Part shown: in pieces, positions 19,993 to 32,400 of the stretch | Layout: the number at the start of each line of letters is the position of its first letter | Position numbering within the stretch: position 1 is the stretch's first letter | Assembly: GCA_013350335.1 (NCBI GenBank) | Contig: CM023541.1 | Coordinates: 35,208,739-35,272,738, forward strand | DNA: 64,000 nt | Origin: Chimonanthus salicifolius | Taxonomy: Eukaryota; Streptophyta; Magnoliopsida; Laurales; Calycanthaceae | Direction: 5' to 3' | Translations under genes and position numbers: made by a program | The notes under the pieces: model-generated | What the model saw: only the letters and a program-made list of their open reading frames with translations | Told to the model about the DNA's origin: nothing | The model's database searches: none

Positions 19993-20271
19993 TCACCTAA
20001 ACAGATGGTGACTTGCCAACAAATAATATAAGTTGATGACTTTCCTTTGGCCACTTAATTCATAATGAGGCCTTTCCATTCCAAACAACTTCCTCAGTTC
20101 TTTAATCATCAAAATTTCATTTAAGAGATGCTGTGACTTGTAGAAATCCTTAATAAGCAATTTTCTTGCAAGTTTCATTAGCAACCTTTCCATTTCTTCA
20201 TTGGAGCTGGACTTGCAAATTCTGTTGAAGTAACGAGTACCATTTGAGTGAGAGCTACTTGATGAAGTCAC
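19993..20271 (-). other. Open frame overlapping the GTF3C6 stop
   Basis: A 92-codon frame begins within the last codons of exon 4 and runs through the expected 3' UTR, with MERLLMKLARKLLIKDFYKS and a charged helix-like composition. It is joined to the main frame only if the A6 run before the stop had one more base. It is more likely 3' UTR; no family is recognised. Confidence 0.3.
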
Positions 20272-20434
20272 ATTTTTTCAGTTGCATCTTCTTCTGCTAT
20301 TAATGGTCTGAACTTGAGAACCTTAGTAAGGCGAGCAATGGGTTTTACTTGTCTAGTTGGCACTTGATTGGAATCCATGGTACATTTTCCTGTGAAAAGG
20401 TCTGTTTCAGATACTCCTGTCTGGTTGTGCAGAA
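20268..20434 (-). CDS. GTF3C6: GTF3C6-like coding exon 4 with stop
   Basis: Acceptor ACACCAG; TT completes the Val codon, then [32 protein letters not shown] and the end ATEKM before TGA (20268-20270). A different frame stays open for about 90 codons past the stop. Confidence 0.87.
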
Positions 20435-23400
20435 CTGGTGTACTGTCTATTTCCAAAGAACTTGAGTTTAGTACATATATTGCATAAGACTCGTACAAAA
20501 TGAATAAAAGCAAATATTGTATTCATAACTGGATTCTACTGTGTAACATGGACTCAGAAAAAAAAAAAATCAACTAAGAAATCACAAGCTAAAGACAAAA
20601 GATAAAATTGCAAAAGTATTTCATAAGGCCATGGTTCATTAACATAGGCTTTTAGGCAATGATTCAGTAATCGTGTCCACCAAAACCCCTATAGGAGAAA
20701 TTGATTAGTTCATTAATACGCCCATATTTAATCACCCATGGTTCATAGACCAAACCAGTTACAACCCTAGGTATTCGATCAGAGCAATGCAAATCAAACG
20801 TGACAAATAAAGGTGGATGATGGGTGTGGTTTTGAACACACTGATATGCACTGTATAGCCTAAGACGTGAATGGTCCTGATTCACTATACAGCAGAATAG
20901 TGCATAGGAGTTCTCTGAGAAGTGATCTTCTAGATTTTCAATCTTGTATACTAGTTTCGGAAAATGGATTGATGATGATCATGCTGATGATGATAAACCT
21001 GGTGGAGCCTGCAGGATTGCAGCCACACCAGCCTCATCATGCCATTGACGTATACAAACCCAATTAACATCTCTTCCATATGTGGCCCAACTATCAACAT
21101 TGCCATACAGAAATCACATTTATACAAATCATTCAATAACTGGACATTCTGTTTCTGTGCCAAATTTGGGGTAGCATTTCCTTACCCTCACTGGCTTCTG
21201 ATCAACATATTCATGAGCCATTCCCCATCAAAGTGGGAACTACAATATTGTTCATCCCATGCTACTGATATATACAAACCCAATCAATATTGTTTCTTCC
21301 ATATATGGCCCAACTATCAACATGGCACCATACAGAAATCACATTTAAAAATACTAACCATTCGATAAGTGGACATTCTGTTTCTGTGCCAAATTTGGGG
21401 TAATATTTCCTTGCCCTACTGGTTTCCAATCAACATATTCATGAGCTATTCCCCATCAAAGTGGGAACCACAATATTGTTCATCTGGACTGATGTGCGGA
21501 TATGGGTATCATCCATAGACTAGGGAAGAATATCATAACTTTTTTAACAATGTTATAAAAATGAAAACCATTAGAACCAAGATAAACCCATTGGGGTTCA
21601 TAGCATAATCCCATGTTTTTTAATTGCCCATCCAACTTTGTCTAACCATATGACATCAAAAATGTCAAGAATAAAATAAATATCTAATAATAAAAACCAC
21701 TCGTGCATATTAGTCCTGCTAATTCCTTACAGTTCTTTTCATTTTGATCAGATTCTTTCGCTGGAGACAAACTTGAGTCTGATTGACAGGCAAAAGCATC
21801 AGTTCTAGACAAACCTTCTGGTCTGGTTGGTCAGTTCCATATGAGAATCAATTGAAGATCCCCTTTCCTAGACATCCACCTTAAAATGGAGCTTCCAATG
21901 CATAGATTAAAAACTCGTGTTTGACTCCGCTAACTTTGCCGCGTCAACCCGACTCGTTGAAAAAAATGAGTAACTCTTTTTAAAACTTGATTGGGCATCA
22001 AGTTTTCATAGGACACAGAACGAACTATTTGACCGAGTCAAGGCAAGTTGAATCCATCTAGTCCTTTGCTTGTTAGCGGGATACGGATGTCTTGCAGAAT
22101 TTTCTTGAGGGAAAATTAGAAATTTCAAAAGGATATAAAAGCTTCTGAAGTTGAGATGGGAACCCTAATTTCTGACCATTAAAAAAGAAGCAAAGGAAAG
22201 CACAAGAATGGGAGATGTGGATCTCAGGTTCAACATTTGGTTTTTTTTCGTCATTTATTTTTCCTTTCTTCTACTTCTTTTCATCAATTCCATTTCATTT
22301 TTCAGAGGAAAAAATCATCAATCTCTTTTATGTTCTTCATCGCTTCTTCCATTGATTCCCTGTTTATTTTTAAATTAATTTATTTTACTTCTTTTTATTC
22401 ATCATTTATTTTATTTTATTTTCCACTCCTTTATTTTCTCGTTCTTTGTCGTTTTTTTATTTTTTCTTTTATTTTTTTATTATTCTTTTTATTTTGCTGG
22501 TTCTACTAATATTTTCCTTTGTCAGGTTTCCTATTTCTATTTTCGTTTTTGCTTATTATTTTTCATTTTAAATGTCTTATTATAAAATTATATTTCTTAT
22601 TTTGTTCGAAGCATTATTTTTGCCCGACTTTTTAGAGTATTTTGTATTGTTATAATTTTTAACTCATATATTGTATATATTTAATATATTAAAATAATCT
22701 TAATTTAATGTCTTTAACTGAGTCTTGCCTGAGTCCTCAACTTTTTTACTCGGTCAAAACTCGTCCGGGTTTTCGAGCTGATGTGAACTGAATAAAAATC
22801 AAGTTGAGCCGAGTTACTTGCACTGCAAAAATGAACAGTGGCTTACCACTTTCAGAGAAGATGAAGCATGTCCCAATTGTTTCTTCGTACTCACCTATCT
22901 GTCCAAGGACAAAAGATAATTTAAAAGATTTTCATAGAGGTAGCCCTCACTAAACCAAACACACATTTATAAGGGAACTATAAGGTAAGATGCTGTCTAA
23001 CAGAACCATGGGTAAAACGTTTTAAAGAACTAAATTTTTCAACATTCCGGCTAAAATAAATGAGTAGGAAAGGTAGCCAACAGACTCACTATCAAAAGGC
23101 AAACAGAGTAAACATGATAATGCGAAATAATTCAATAACTATGATACATGTAATTACAGTTGACTTCAGAACTTTCATATGCAACTGTCCACTTTAAATC
23201 TGTAGACCTGAAAAAAATTTAGTCAATATTTTAATGTACATTATTTGCCAACATCATTATCATCATCTACATTTAACCTTTATCCAATCTATCTAGAATT
23301 CACTTCTAGAATTCTTTTTCCACTCAACCCCATCAAAACTTGTAAAGTCATGTTCTATATCAATTTACATTCTAGTGTGTGCATCCTAACCACTTCATTC

Positions 23401-26400
23401 AAGTTTGTAGTGGTATCCCCGCCTCACCAATTTCTTTTCACTCATAAATGATGAATCCTCATACTAGAACTGTTTCAAAACTTCTATTATGTGCCTAAAC
23501 TATCATTAAAAAAAATTGCTTGATATCCTCCTCTGGATTTAAGTTTCCAGTTATCTACTTGTTTCAAATCCCTAACGTATTTTCCAATTACTGTTTTATT
23601 TAGGATAAGTTTTTGTATATTAGGGTCATTAGGTTTTCGGCTAAGATTACATCCAGATATGATATCATACCCCCGTCTCCCTCCTGACTTTAAGCCATCA
23701 AACCCTTTGAGGCACTTGGAGAACTCAAAAAGTTTGTATCCAAAAAGGCTGTGAGCGGGCTAAGCTCATCCTACTGCTGGATCAGGGTGTGGATAACTGG
23801 ATTCTGAACCATTTGATTGAACCAAGTTCACAGTTTAATTAGATAAGGAGATAGGATCTAGGTCCAGATCCAAGTTACCTCATTAGGCACTTGCATTTAA
23901 ACTTTGCAGATATTAAAACATGTCAATGAGAAGAATGATATAGTTTTGATATAGGCAATATTGATCTCGACATGGCATTAGGACAACAATTCAAAGGAAT
24001 CTTGAAATCCAAGTCAGATCTCCTAAATATCCATCAGAAAGAATTTACACAACTTCTTGGATCTGCTCACCATGCTTGTTTTGAATACTCGGTTTCAGTT
24101 GTATTATTGGGGGTGGGGGGTAGGGGGTTCCTTCCCATCCCCATTTCTTTGGAATCATACTTGTAGATCTTCCATTCAATAACAATGGTGATAAACGATG
24201 ATGACAAAACCATTTAGATCAGGATCCAACAACATAACCAGGCTTCAGATTTCTCAACCGAGCAGGCTGCATTGTTCGGTATTGAGAAAAGAAAGGTTCA
24301 CATTGCCAAAGTGGAGGCTGCATTGTTCGGTATTGAGATAAGAAAGGTTCACATTGCCAAAGTGGCAAGAAGGGTACTTTTGTTAGATTTAAGATGAACA
24401 AAGGATCACAAAGAAAACCAATATATTAGCCAATATTTTCAAATAAAAATATTAGCAGATATATTGGGGCCATAAGAAAAGGCTGCAGTGGCTACTGTGG
24501 GGACTTTAAACCCTTCTCCTTCAGTTTTCTTTCTTTTTCCATTCTTTTCAGTCAGAGACTAAATATACTTGAAGATTGAAGACACTAGAAGCAAACAGAA
24601 CAAGATTTGAAAGAGATTACAAGGAGTGAACATCCCACAAGTGAGGGTAATAAAAAAAAACATTACGATTTGATTTTTTCTTCAAAAATGGTATGATTTG
24701 CTTATTAATGAAGAGAAAGCATCAAACAAACAATATCTGAGATCAAACCATTGATTCTTTTTAATGTTTTATATCTTTCTCATTTTTCTGTCTTTTACAT
24801 TTTTCACCATTTTTCAAATCTGTTATGTCATGGTCAATTTGGAAGGAGAAGAATGTAACAGTGTTTAATTAAAATCATACAAATTGTTTGACTCACATCG
24901 ATTCATGGCTAATTTGATTCAAATTGGCATTTTCATCTTTTCATCCTTGTATACACCAAGTAATTCGATTCAAATCGGCATTTTAATCATCTCCACTACT
25001 AAGAAAATGGGAAGGGTGTCTTTGTGTATGTATGTATATATGTATTTGTATATAAAAAACCAACCTATTTGCTCTTTTCTTTTCCTAAACCATTTTTCCT
25101 CCCACAACCACCTGATATTTCGCATCAACTCTATGGTGACGAAGATTGACCGTATTGAGAAAATTGAAGCACATGTCAAACAAAATTCTGAAGATTTATG
25201 ACACATCAGATGTTTTGAGGGATTTTGTCGATATCAGTAACTGCCATACGTTCAAAGATTGATCTATTCAAGTATCAATTTTCTTAAATGAAACTCACAC
25301 ATCAGAGATTGATATTGGCGAAAATAGTGTTAAATGTGGTGCAACTCAAGCTCCTTACACTACTTTGAGGTTTTGTCATAAAGTAGATACTAATTCCTAT
25401 GAATCAATTCATCACGATGAACCATTCTTTACATATCAAGCTACTTTGCAAGATCACTAGATAGTTGTGGCTTCATTTCATCCAAAAGATGAGTCAATAG
25501 ACTCTTTGTTCAGTAATGCATGGTTCAATTTGAAATGTAATGATGTTGGTGCAATGCTATTTATTCGCACTTCATGGAGGGCCTCATTTTGCAACTGTTG
25601 CACAAGACATGCAATCAACAACTTCTGAACTATCAAACTTACGTTGGAATCAATGTGGATCCACATTCTTTTGCATACTTTAGTGCACTGGAAAAATGTC
25701 GATGAAGGCCAAGGGTTAAAATTTGGAGGAATTCAACCAAAGGTCCTCAAAGGGGTTTTAAATCTAGTTTTGCAACTTGGTCAAAGGAAAATTGAATTAG
25801 GCTCAAAAAAAATTGGAAAACCCTAATTTCATTTCTATCTAAAAATGTAGAGAAAAAACTGAAATCTCTCAATTCCAAGAAAAACCAAAGGAAAAATTGC
25901 TCCATTCAAAGGGAACAAAAATTTCCAATGGATTACCTACACTTCAAAGAAAGAATTATAGGATCAAAACTCAGTGGTGGAATCAACACCATGCAATTCA
26001 CACTCAATGAATAACAGTCTATGAATTCTAGAAATTAAAATTGCACGAAATAAATATATTACAATGCAAAGTTAATAAACAAGAAAATATAAACTGGAAG
26101 AGATAAAAACTCACCAAACTCGCGAAGTCATTATTCAAAAACTTCAACTAGATGTCTAGGACATCTAATAGGTGCCCAAAGACCCTTTATTTATTGTTGA
26201 GGATTGGGGCAAAACAAAGAAATACACCACCTAAAAGGGAAGGTCATTCATGCATCATGGTGACATCATGTTGTATAATACACCCTTATACTCCTCATCA
26301 CTCTATAATACCTTTTTACAAAACAGGTCATAACTCTCTATACTTATCTTATTTACACAAGCTTAGGTTTTTTTTTTTTTTTTGAAAGGTTATTAAATTA

Positions 26401-29400
26401 GCTTTCCAATTAATCCTATTTTACATACACCTTTATTACACCAATAAAATTTGGATACATCATGATTCTAAAATATCCTCCAACTAGAAATTGACAGATG
26501 GGCTAAGTGTTGTAAATGTTGTACTAAATTTCACATTTTACACGTGCATTTGACCTTTAGATATCATTTATTGTAATTGATTGTAACCAATATTCCTTTC
26601 CTTTTTTGCTCGCCTTAATTGGCGCTTTGTATTCTATATATTCGTGTATCCTCTTTCGATTCAACATAAGAAATACAACACAGAGAATTCATCTCTCTTT
26701 TCTTCCCTTCTATTCCATTATTTTTTTTAGTTGAATGTATTTTTTATTAATGCATTTGTTTACTTACCCCTTTGTAATTGGTGATGGGGATGGAGGGTTG
26801 TTTTGGCAATCTTTTTTGTATTTGGATTATTGTGTAAGGGAGCTCTGCTTTATTATATTAAGAATGGGTATAAATCTCTTCTACTCTGGACTGTGTATAT
26901 TCTTTTTTATTTAATATATTTCTTTCTTTGTGACTATTCAAAAAAATATTCTTGATTTATGAAATAAAATAAGTTCACTGCATGACTCAAATTTGACAAC
27001 ATTGAGTAGATGACTGACCCCTTGCAAGTTCTACATACATGAATCAATGGGTTTTTTTAATTTTTTTCATCTACTATCAATATTCAAGTACAAGAAAAAA
27101 AAAATCTTTTTTATGATCGAAGGTGTCCAAGTGTCTTGTCCGACTAGTCCTTCGGGGCATGTGCACGCCTCCCTACACACACGTCAGGTTCAAACAGTGG
27201 GACCTTACTCTATACATATCCCACGGAAAGTACCCAAAAGGGGCTGGCCAGGAATTGACCCCAAGACCTTGCTGCCACATGCAAGAGCCTTGACCATTGG
27301 GCCAACACCCCTGGGGGTAATCAAGCACAAGATTTGGAAGGTCAAGATTGACAAACATGAAAGACTACCACATGAACAATAGATGTGTACCCAGTAGTAA
27401 ATTTTATGTACTAGGTTAGCAGTTGGAACCATGCTTAAAGGTCATTATTGTAAAAGAGGAAAAAAATTAGTCATGGAGATCATATTTCATCCATTTCTCA
27501 AAGCAAACAAATGATTTAGCTACTCACCAGCTTCAATTTGTTGTTGATAACTAAAATTGGGTTTTGTGTATCCAAACCCTACAAAAGTGAAACAAAAACA
27601 TGAATTAACTTTTGTAAAACAATTTTTCAAATCTAATTATAAGTGTCAACAATAGATAGATGGGAGAAATAGCTTTGACAATGACAATGGTGGACAGGAC
27701 ATTATCTAGAGGCAAAAGCCATGTCCTAAATTGAAAATAACGCTAGAACTACTCGTCTTTAAATTCACAACTTAGCCAGCTATCTGCATCTTTGGATTAA
27801 AAACAAATCTCGAATTTTGGATGGTCCAAACACCCTTTCTGTCTGTAAGGATGAAACCAAGTTCTGGATAGAGCTAAGACCAGAAAATGGATAAGTTATG
27901 AACTGCATAATCTCAATTATTTTGTGTGTGTGTATCCCACGTGTGTTAAATCATCGCCATCTAATCCAATTAGGATATAAAGGCAACTGAAGTTCAAATC
28001 CCAACAATGGAATGTTAAATATCCTATTTAGATCCCAAGCTAGATCCAAGAATTTGGAGACATCAAGTTTCCCAAAGAGTCAATGCCTTCTATTGGCTAG
28101 GAGTGATTGATAGAAATTTGACACTTAGGTTACCTTAAGAGCTAATGCCTTCCCATTTACCCATGTCCCCTTCTCCATACCCAGCCACTATCAGTATCAA
28201 CTTCCTCAATGAACTCTGCTCTCTAGCATATCTACAAGGCTACTTAGCAACGCAAGAACCTTACTACACCCAAACTACCCCCCCTTCTTCCTTTGATTTC
28301 ACCACTTCTTCCCATTATACCAAGTGTATCTTCTTTTAGTCTCCACTACCCTCTCATAAGAAATCTCATTGAATCCTTCTCCAATTTTCTCATGACCCCA
28401 CTGGCATTTCAAGTGGCATACAATAAATAGGTAGGTTGGTAGTGTTACTTTGATCATCATTAGGCCACCCCCAATAGAGAAATGCAATACTTTTCCCACG
28501 AAGCCAATCTCTTCTCAATTCTTTCTGTTGTGGGCCCATAGTTTCTTGGCTTATGGATTTGCAACCACTGGTAAGCCAAATATGTCGAAGGTAGCTTGCC
28601 AATTGGACATCCCAACCCTCACCAAATACAATACTAAGCTTTCATCCACCCCAATGACAGCTAGAAAACTTTGCACATTGATTTTAACCATGAAACCATT
28701 TCGAATGCTTTTAAGAACCTGTCAAGAATCTCTCTCCTCTACAAATGCACACCTTGTGCATCTCCTATGACATCTTTTAAAATTATCCTTAATCTCAGCA
28801 ATAACACTGTAGTTAGCAATTTGAAGGCGCTACCTACCAGACTAATATATCTGAATTGGGATACTGCCCTTGCTCCCACTCTTTAGAACTACGGTGACCA
28901 ATGTGTTCATTTCCTTACCAGTCACCCCTTCATCAGGAAATTCCATAAACATTCTCATGAATTCTTTACCAATTATCTCCCAACTTGACTTGATAAACTA
29001 AAATCCATTTGACCCTGGAGGTTTGTCTCCTTCAATTCTTTATGATATCTCTTTTATTTCCTTGCAACCACCCTAGCTTGCCTCAAGAATTCTATCAAAT
29101 GACAACCCAGCCACTGTTAGCCCATGCACCATCTGCTGCACCATGCCTTCCAAATTAATGTGCAAAGGAATCTGAAGAGTCACTTGCAACATTACTAGGT
29201 CATCTACAGCTAATGGTCTGAGATCAAATTACTAGGTCATCTACAGCTAATGGTCTGAGATCAACAAAAGTGATGCGGTGCATCCATGCTGTTTTTTTAA
29301 CTTGCTATTTTCTTGTTTTTTTTAATTTTATTTTAAGCAAGGGTAATCTTGTAATTTCTGTTTTATTTTATTTTAAGTAAGGGATAGTTTTACATAAAGC

Positions 29401-32400
29401 CTTGTAGCCCTTTGGGTAGGGGACGATTCTATGAAATAAATTTTGAGATTTTTCGCACAAGTTTGCCGTGGTTTGTTGTTGGCGAGAAGCCTTGCCGTGA
29501 AGCCCTTTTCCTCCTCCTTCGATCTCCACGTACTCCATCTTCTTCTCTTCTCTCTTTTTTCTTTCTTCTCTTTTCTTTCCTTTTATTCCTTCCCCTTACC
29601 TGCCGTGACTCCCAAAATCCCCAACCCCTTTTGCCGCTGCCCCAGATCTCTTCCATTACTTTCGCCCCCTCCCTAAATCCATCCTATCACCTTCGCCCCT
29701 TGTCCTAAGCCCTCCCTACCTCTTCGTCAGTCCCAAACAGTCCCTATACAGCTACTGTAAACCACTTCTTAGTGATTACCATCCCCCATAGTACTTCCTT
29801 GCTGCTGTAAATCCTTTTCCAAACCCATTCAGTCATTGCCTTAGCCTTCGCCACCCCTTTATCTTCCTCTCCGGTCATCGCCACCCACTCCCAAACTCCT
29901 CCCTAAGCCTCCCCAGTTCCAAACAGCCTTGCCACAACCCATACATGTGACTTCCGTAAACTCCCAGCATCTTCCCACATCACCGTAAGCCTTCTTAATT
30001 AACTTATTCCATCTTCTCTTAATTACCATACTGCCATTAGTCATTTTACAACCATTTAAATCCAATTTCAGTCGTCATCACCACAAACTCGTATAAATCA
30101 TACTGCGTCCGGAAAGCAATCTTAGGAATGTCTTCCTTTCGAATCCGCAACAAATGGTAACCCGACCTCAAATCGATTTTTGAAAAACTATCTCGATCCT
30201 CTCAAAAGATCAAAAAGGTCGTCTATTCTAGGCAAAGGGTATTTATTCTTAATAGTTACCTGGTTAAGTCGCCGGTAATCTATACGCTTTCTCATCGATC
30301 CATCTTTCTTTTTCACAAAGAGAGCAGGTGCGCCCCAAGGCGAATTGCTCTGACGAATAAAACCGAGTCTAAGAAGCTCATCTACCTACGTAGCTAGTTC
30401 TCTCTGTTCAGCCGACACCATTTGATAGTGTCATGGAAATAGGAGATGTTCCTGACTGTAGGTCTAAAACAAACTCTCTCTCTTGGCGAGGAGGTAGCCC
30501 AGCTAACTGGTCAGGAAACACATCCATAAACTCACACCACCCAAGGAGCAACAGACCCTACACCACCTACATCTTCCCAACCCATGCTTGCCACCGCACT
30601 ACCCGGATACGCCCTAAGGCCAGAGAAAGTGACTCTCATCCTTTCATAGGATACCAACTTCTCCATAAACCTTTCATCGGTCGTGGAGACCCCAAAAATT
30701 CTCCTCTGAGAACAATCGATCAAAACCTCGAAAACTGACAACTAGTTCATGCCAAGGATGATGTCAAAGTCCGTCATTTCTAAAATCAGGAAATCATAGG
30801 ACAACTCTACACCGCTAATTCTCAAAATGCATGATTTACACTTTTGGTTTACCGAAGCGCTCTTTCCCAAGGGTGATACTACCATTAGCGGGTTAGCTAC
30901 TTCTACTGGTTGTGAATGCGAAGCACCGGTATCAAAAAGCACTCGTGCTAAAAAACTGAAAAGAGTAAGGGTACCTTCCATCACCATATTCTCCATCGGC
31001 TCCTCCTCCTGAGTCCCAATAGTGTAGATTCTCCCCTGGGTGGTCTGAGGACGTCCCTGTCCCCTCCCCTAACTGTTCAGAGGTGGTTCGTTCCTAGGTG
31101 CCACCTAACTCTAGAGGCTTGCTGAGAACCTCTACCAACTGACGGTTGTGCCACCGAAAAAGATGTTCCTACGCCTCGCGAAGGTGCGGCTTTTCCGAGA
31201 TAGGGGCAGTCCCTAAACAGGTACCCGGTCTGCTTGCAGTGGTAGAACGCCTTTTCCCCTCCTGTTGGGCAGAACTTAGAAGTATACCCAGGCTGATTGC
31301 ACGTATAGCACACGAATTGTCGACTGTCAGACCGACTCGACTGTCCAGCACTAGATTGGCTCTATTTGAAGAATGGCCTCTTCTGGTTGAATTTGGCCTT
31401 CTTGCTGGAGGAAAGTTTCTGAGAGTTGTCGAAGCTCCTGTTGATAGAATCCACGGCTTCCACCTTCGAAGCCCGATCGATAATCTCTTCCAAGGTGTTG
31501 AAAGTTAAACCGGCCACTTGGCGCTTTAGAAAAAGTCGAAGTCCATTCTCAAAGTGTTTTATCTTCTCTTTCTCGTTCATCGTAATCCAGGGCACAAACT
31601 GCATCAGATAGATGAACCTCATGGCATACTGCGCCACCGAGTCGGAACCTTGCTGGATATTAAGGAATTCTCTCTTCCTTGCTTCCTGGACAGTCTTTGG
31701 GAAGTAACGGGCCAGAAAGGCAGCTGAAAACTCCTCCCACATCATAGGCTCGTGGTTACGAACCAAACTCCTAGCCTCCCACCATTCATACGCATTCCCT
31801 TCCAACTGATAGGTAGCCAAAGTTACCCTTAGATCATGGGCAATGGCTAAGGTATTAAAGATCCGACTGATTTGGGTAAGCCAGTTCCTTGCTGCGCTAG
31901 GATCCTCGGTTCCCGAAAAGTACGTCAGGTTTAGTCGCTTAAACTCCTTCAGAGCCGAGGTGGCTCTCTCCTCTTGAGTCCTGAATGGAGGTCGTCGCAT
32001 ATTCTCGGCTATCTACTGGAACGCCTCCATTGCTGCGCGAATGGCTTCGTTGGGTATATTGCGGGGTGGATGACCTGTCCTCCTTCCGCGGCAGTAATTT
32101 CCATTTCCGCTAGGTCCTGACATCTATTATTTACACTTGTAAATATTACTTTAATTATTTAAGATGAAGGAGGTTATCAAGACAAAACACAAAGTTGCAC
32201 AATTCATTAGAAATCTCAAAATTTCATTACAATTACAAGGGTTGGTGGGGTTTGGAAACCCCTCAATCATCAAAACACACTTGAAGGCACTACTAGCAAC
32301 CCTTACAAAATCTCTCATTTTTCCCCGCTACTTTTCCACTACTTCCAGCCTAATCTTCTATAGAAGACCCTACATCCTCACCAAAATAGAAGAAGTTGTC

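Larger units (their letters stand above)
22899..27083. other. GTF3C6 intron 2, mostly unclassified
   Basis: AT-rich, with a 51-bp tandem duplication (24264-24365), degenerate retroelement-like frames near 25130-25700 and a possible small LTR (26509-26718). No gene is supported. Confidence 0.4.

Noticed and set aside
21720..21812. Possible extra GTF3C6 exon on the minus strand ([15 protein letters not shown])
   Set aside because: It has AG and GT borders, but exons 3 and 4 already join in phase and match the family order; at most an alternative exon.
23160..23215. Short minus-strand exon-like stretch after a TTTTTTCAG
   Set aside because: The reading frame does not fit between exons 2 and 3, which join cleanly without it.
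27300..27320. tRNA gene
   Set aside because: A- and B-box-like words belong to a SINE; no cloverleaf or anticodon arm can be drawn.
30433..31012. Plus-strand ORFs opposite protease and RT
   Set aside because: The minus strand carries DTGAS and RT motifs; the plus frames are shadows.
31146..31611. Plus-strand ORFs over the minus-strand gag, and minus-strand ORFs over the plus-strand gag (33772-34331)
   Set aside because: Shadow frames opposite gag; they show no domain of their own.
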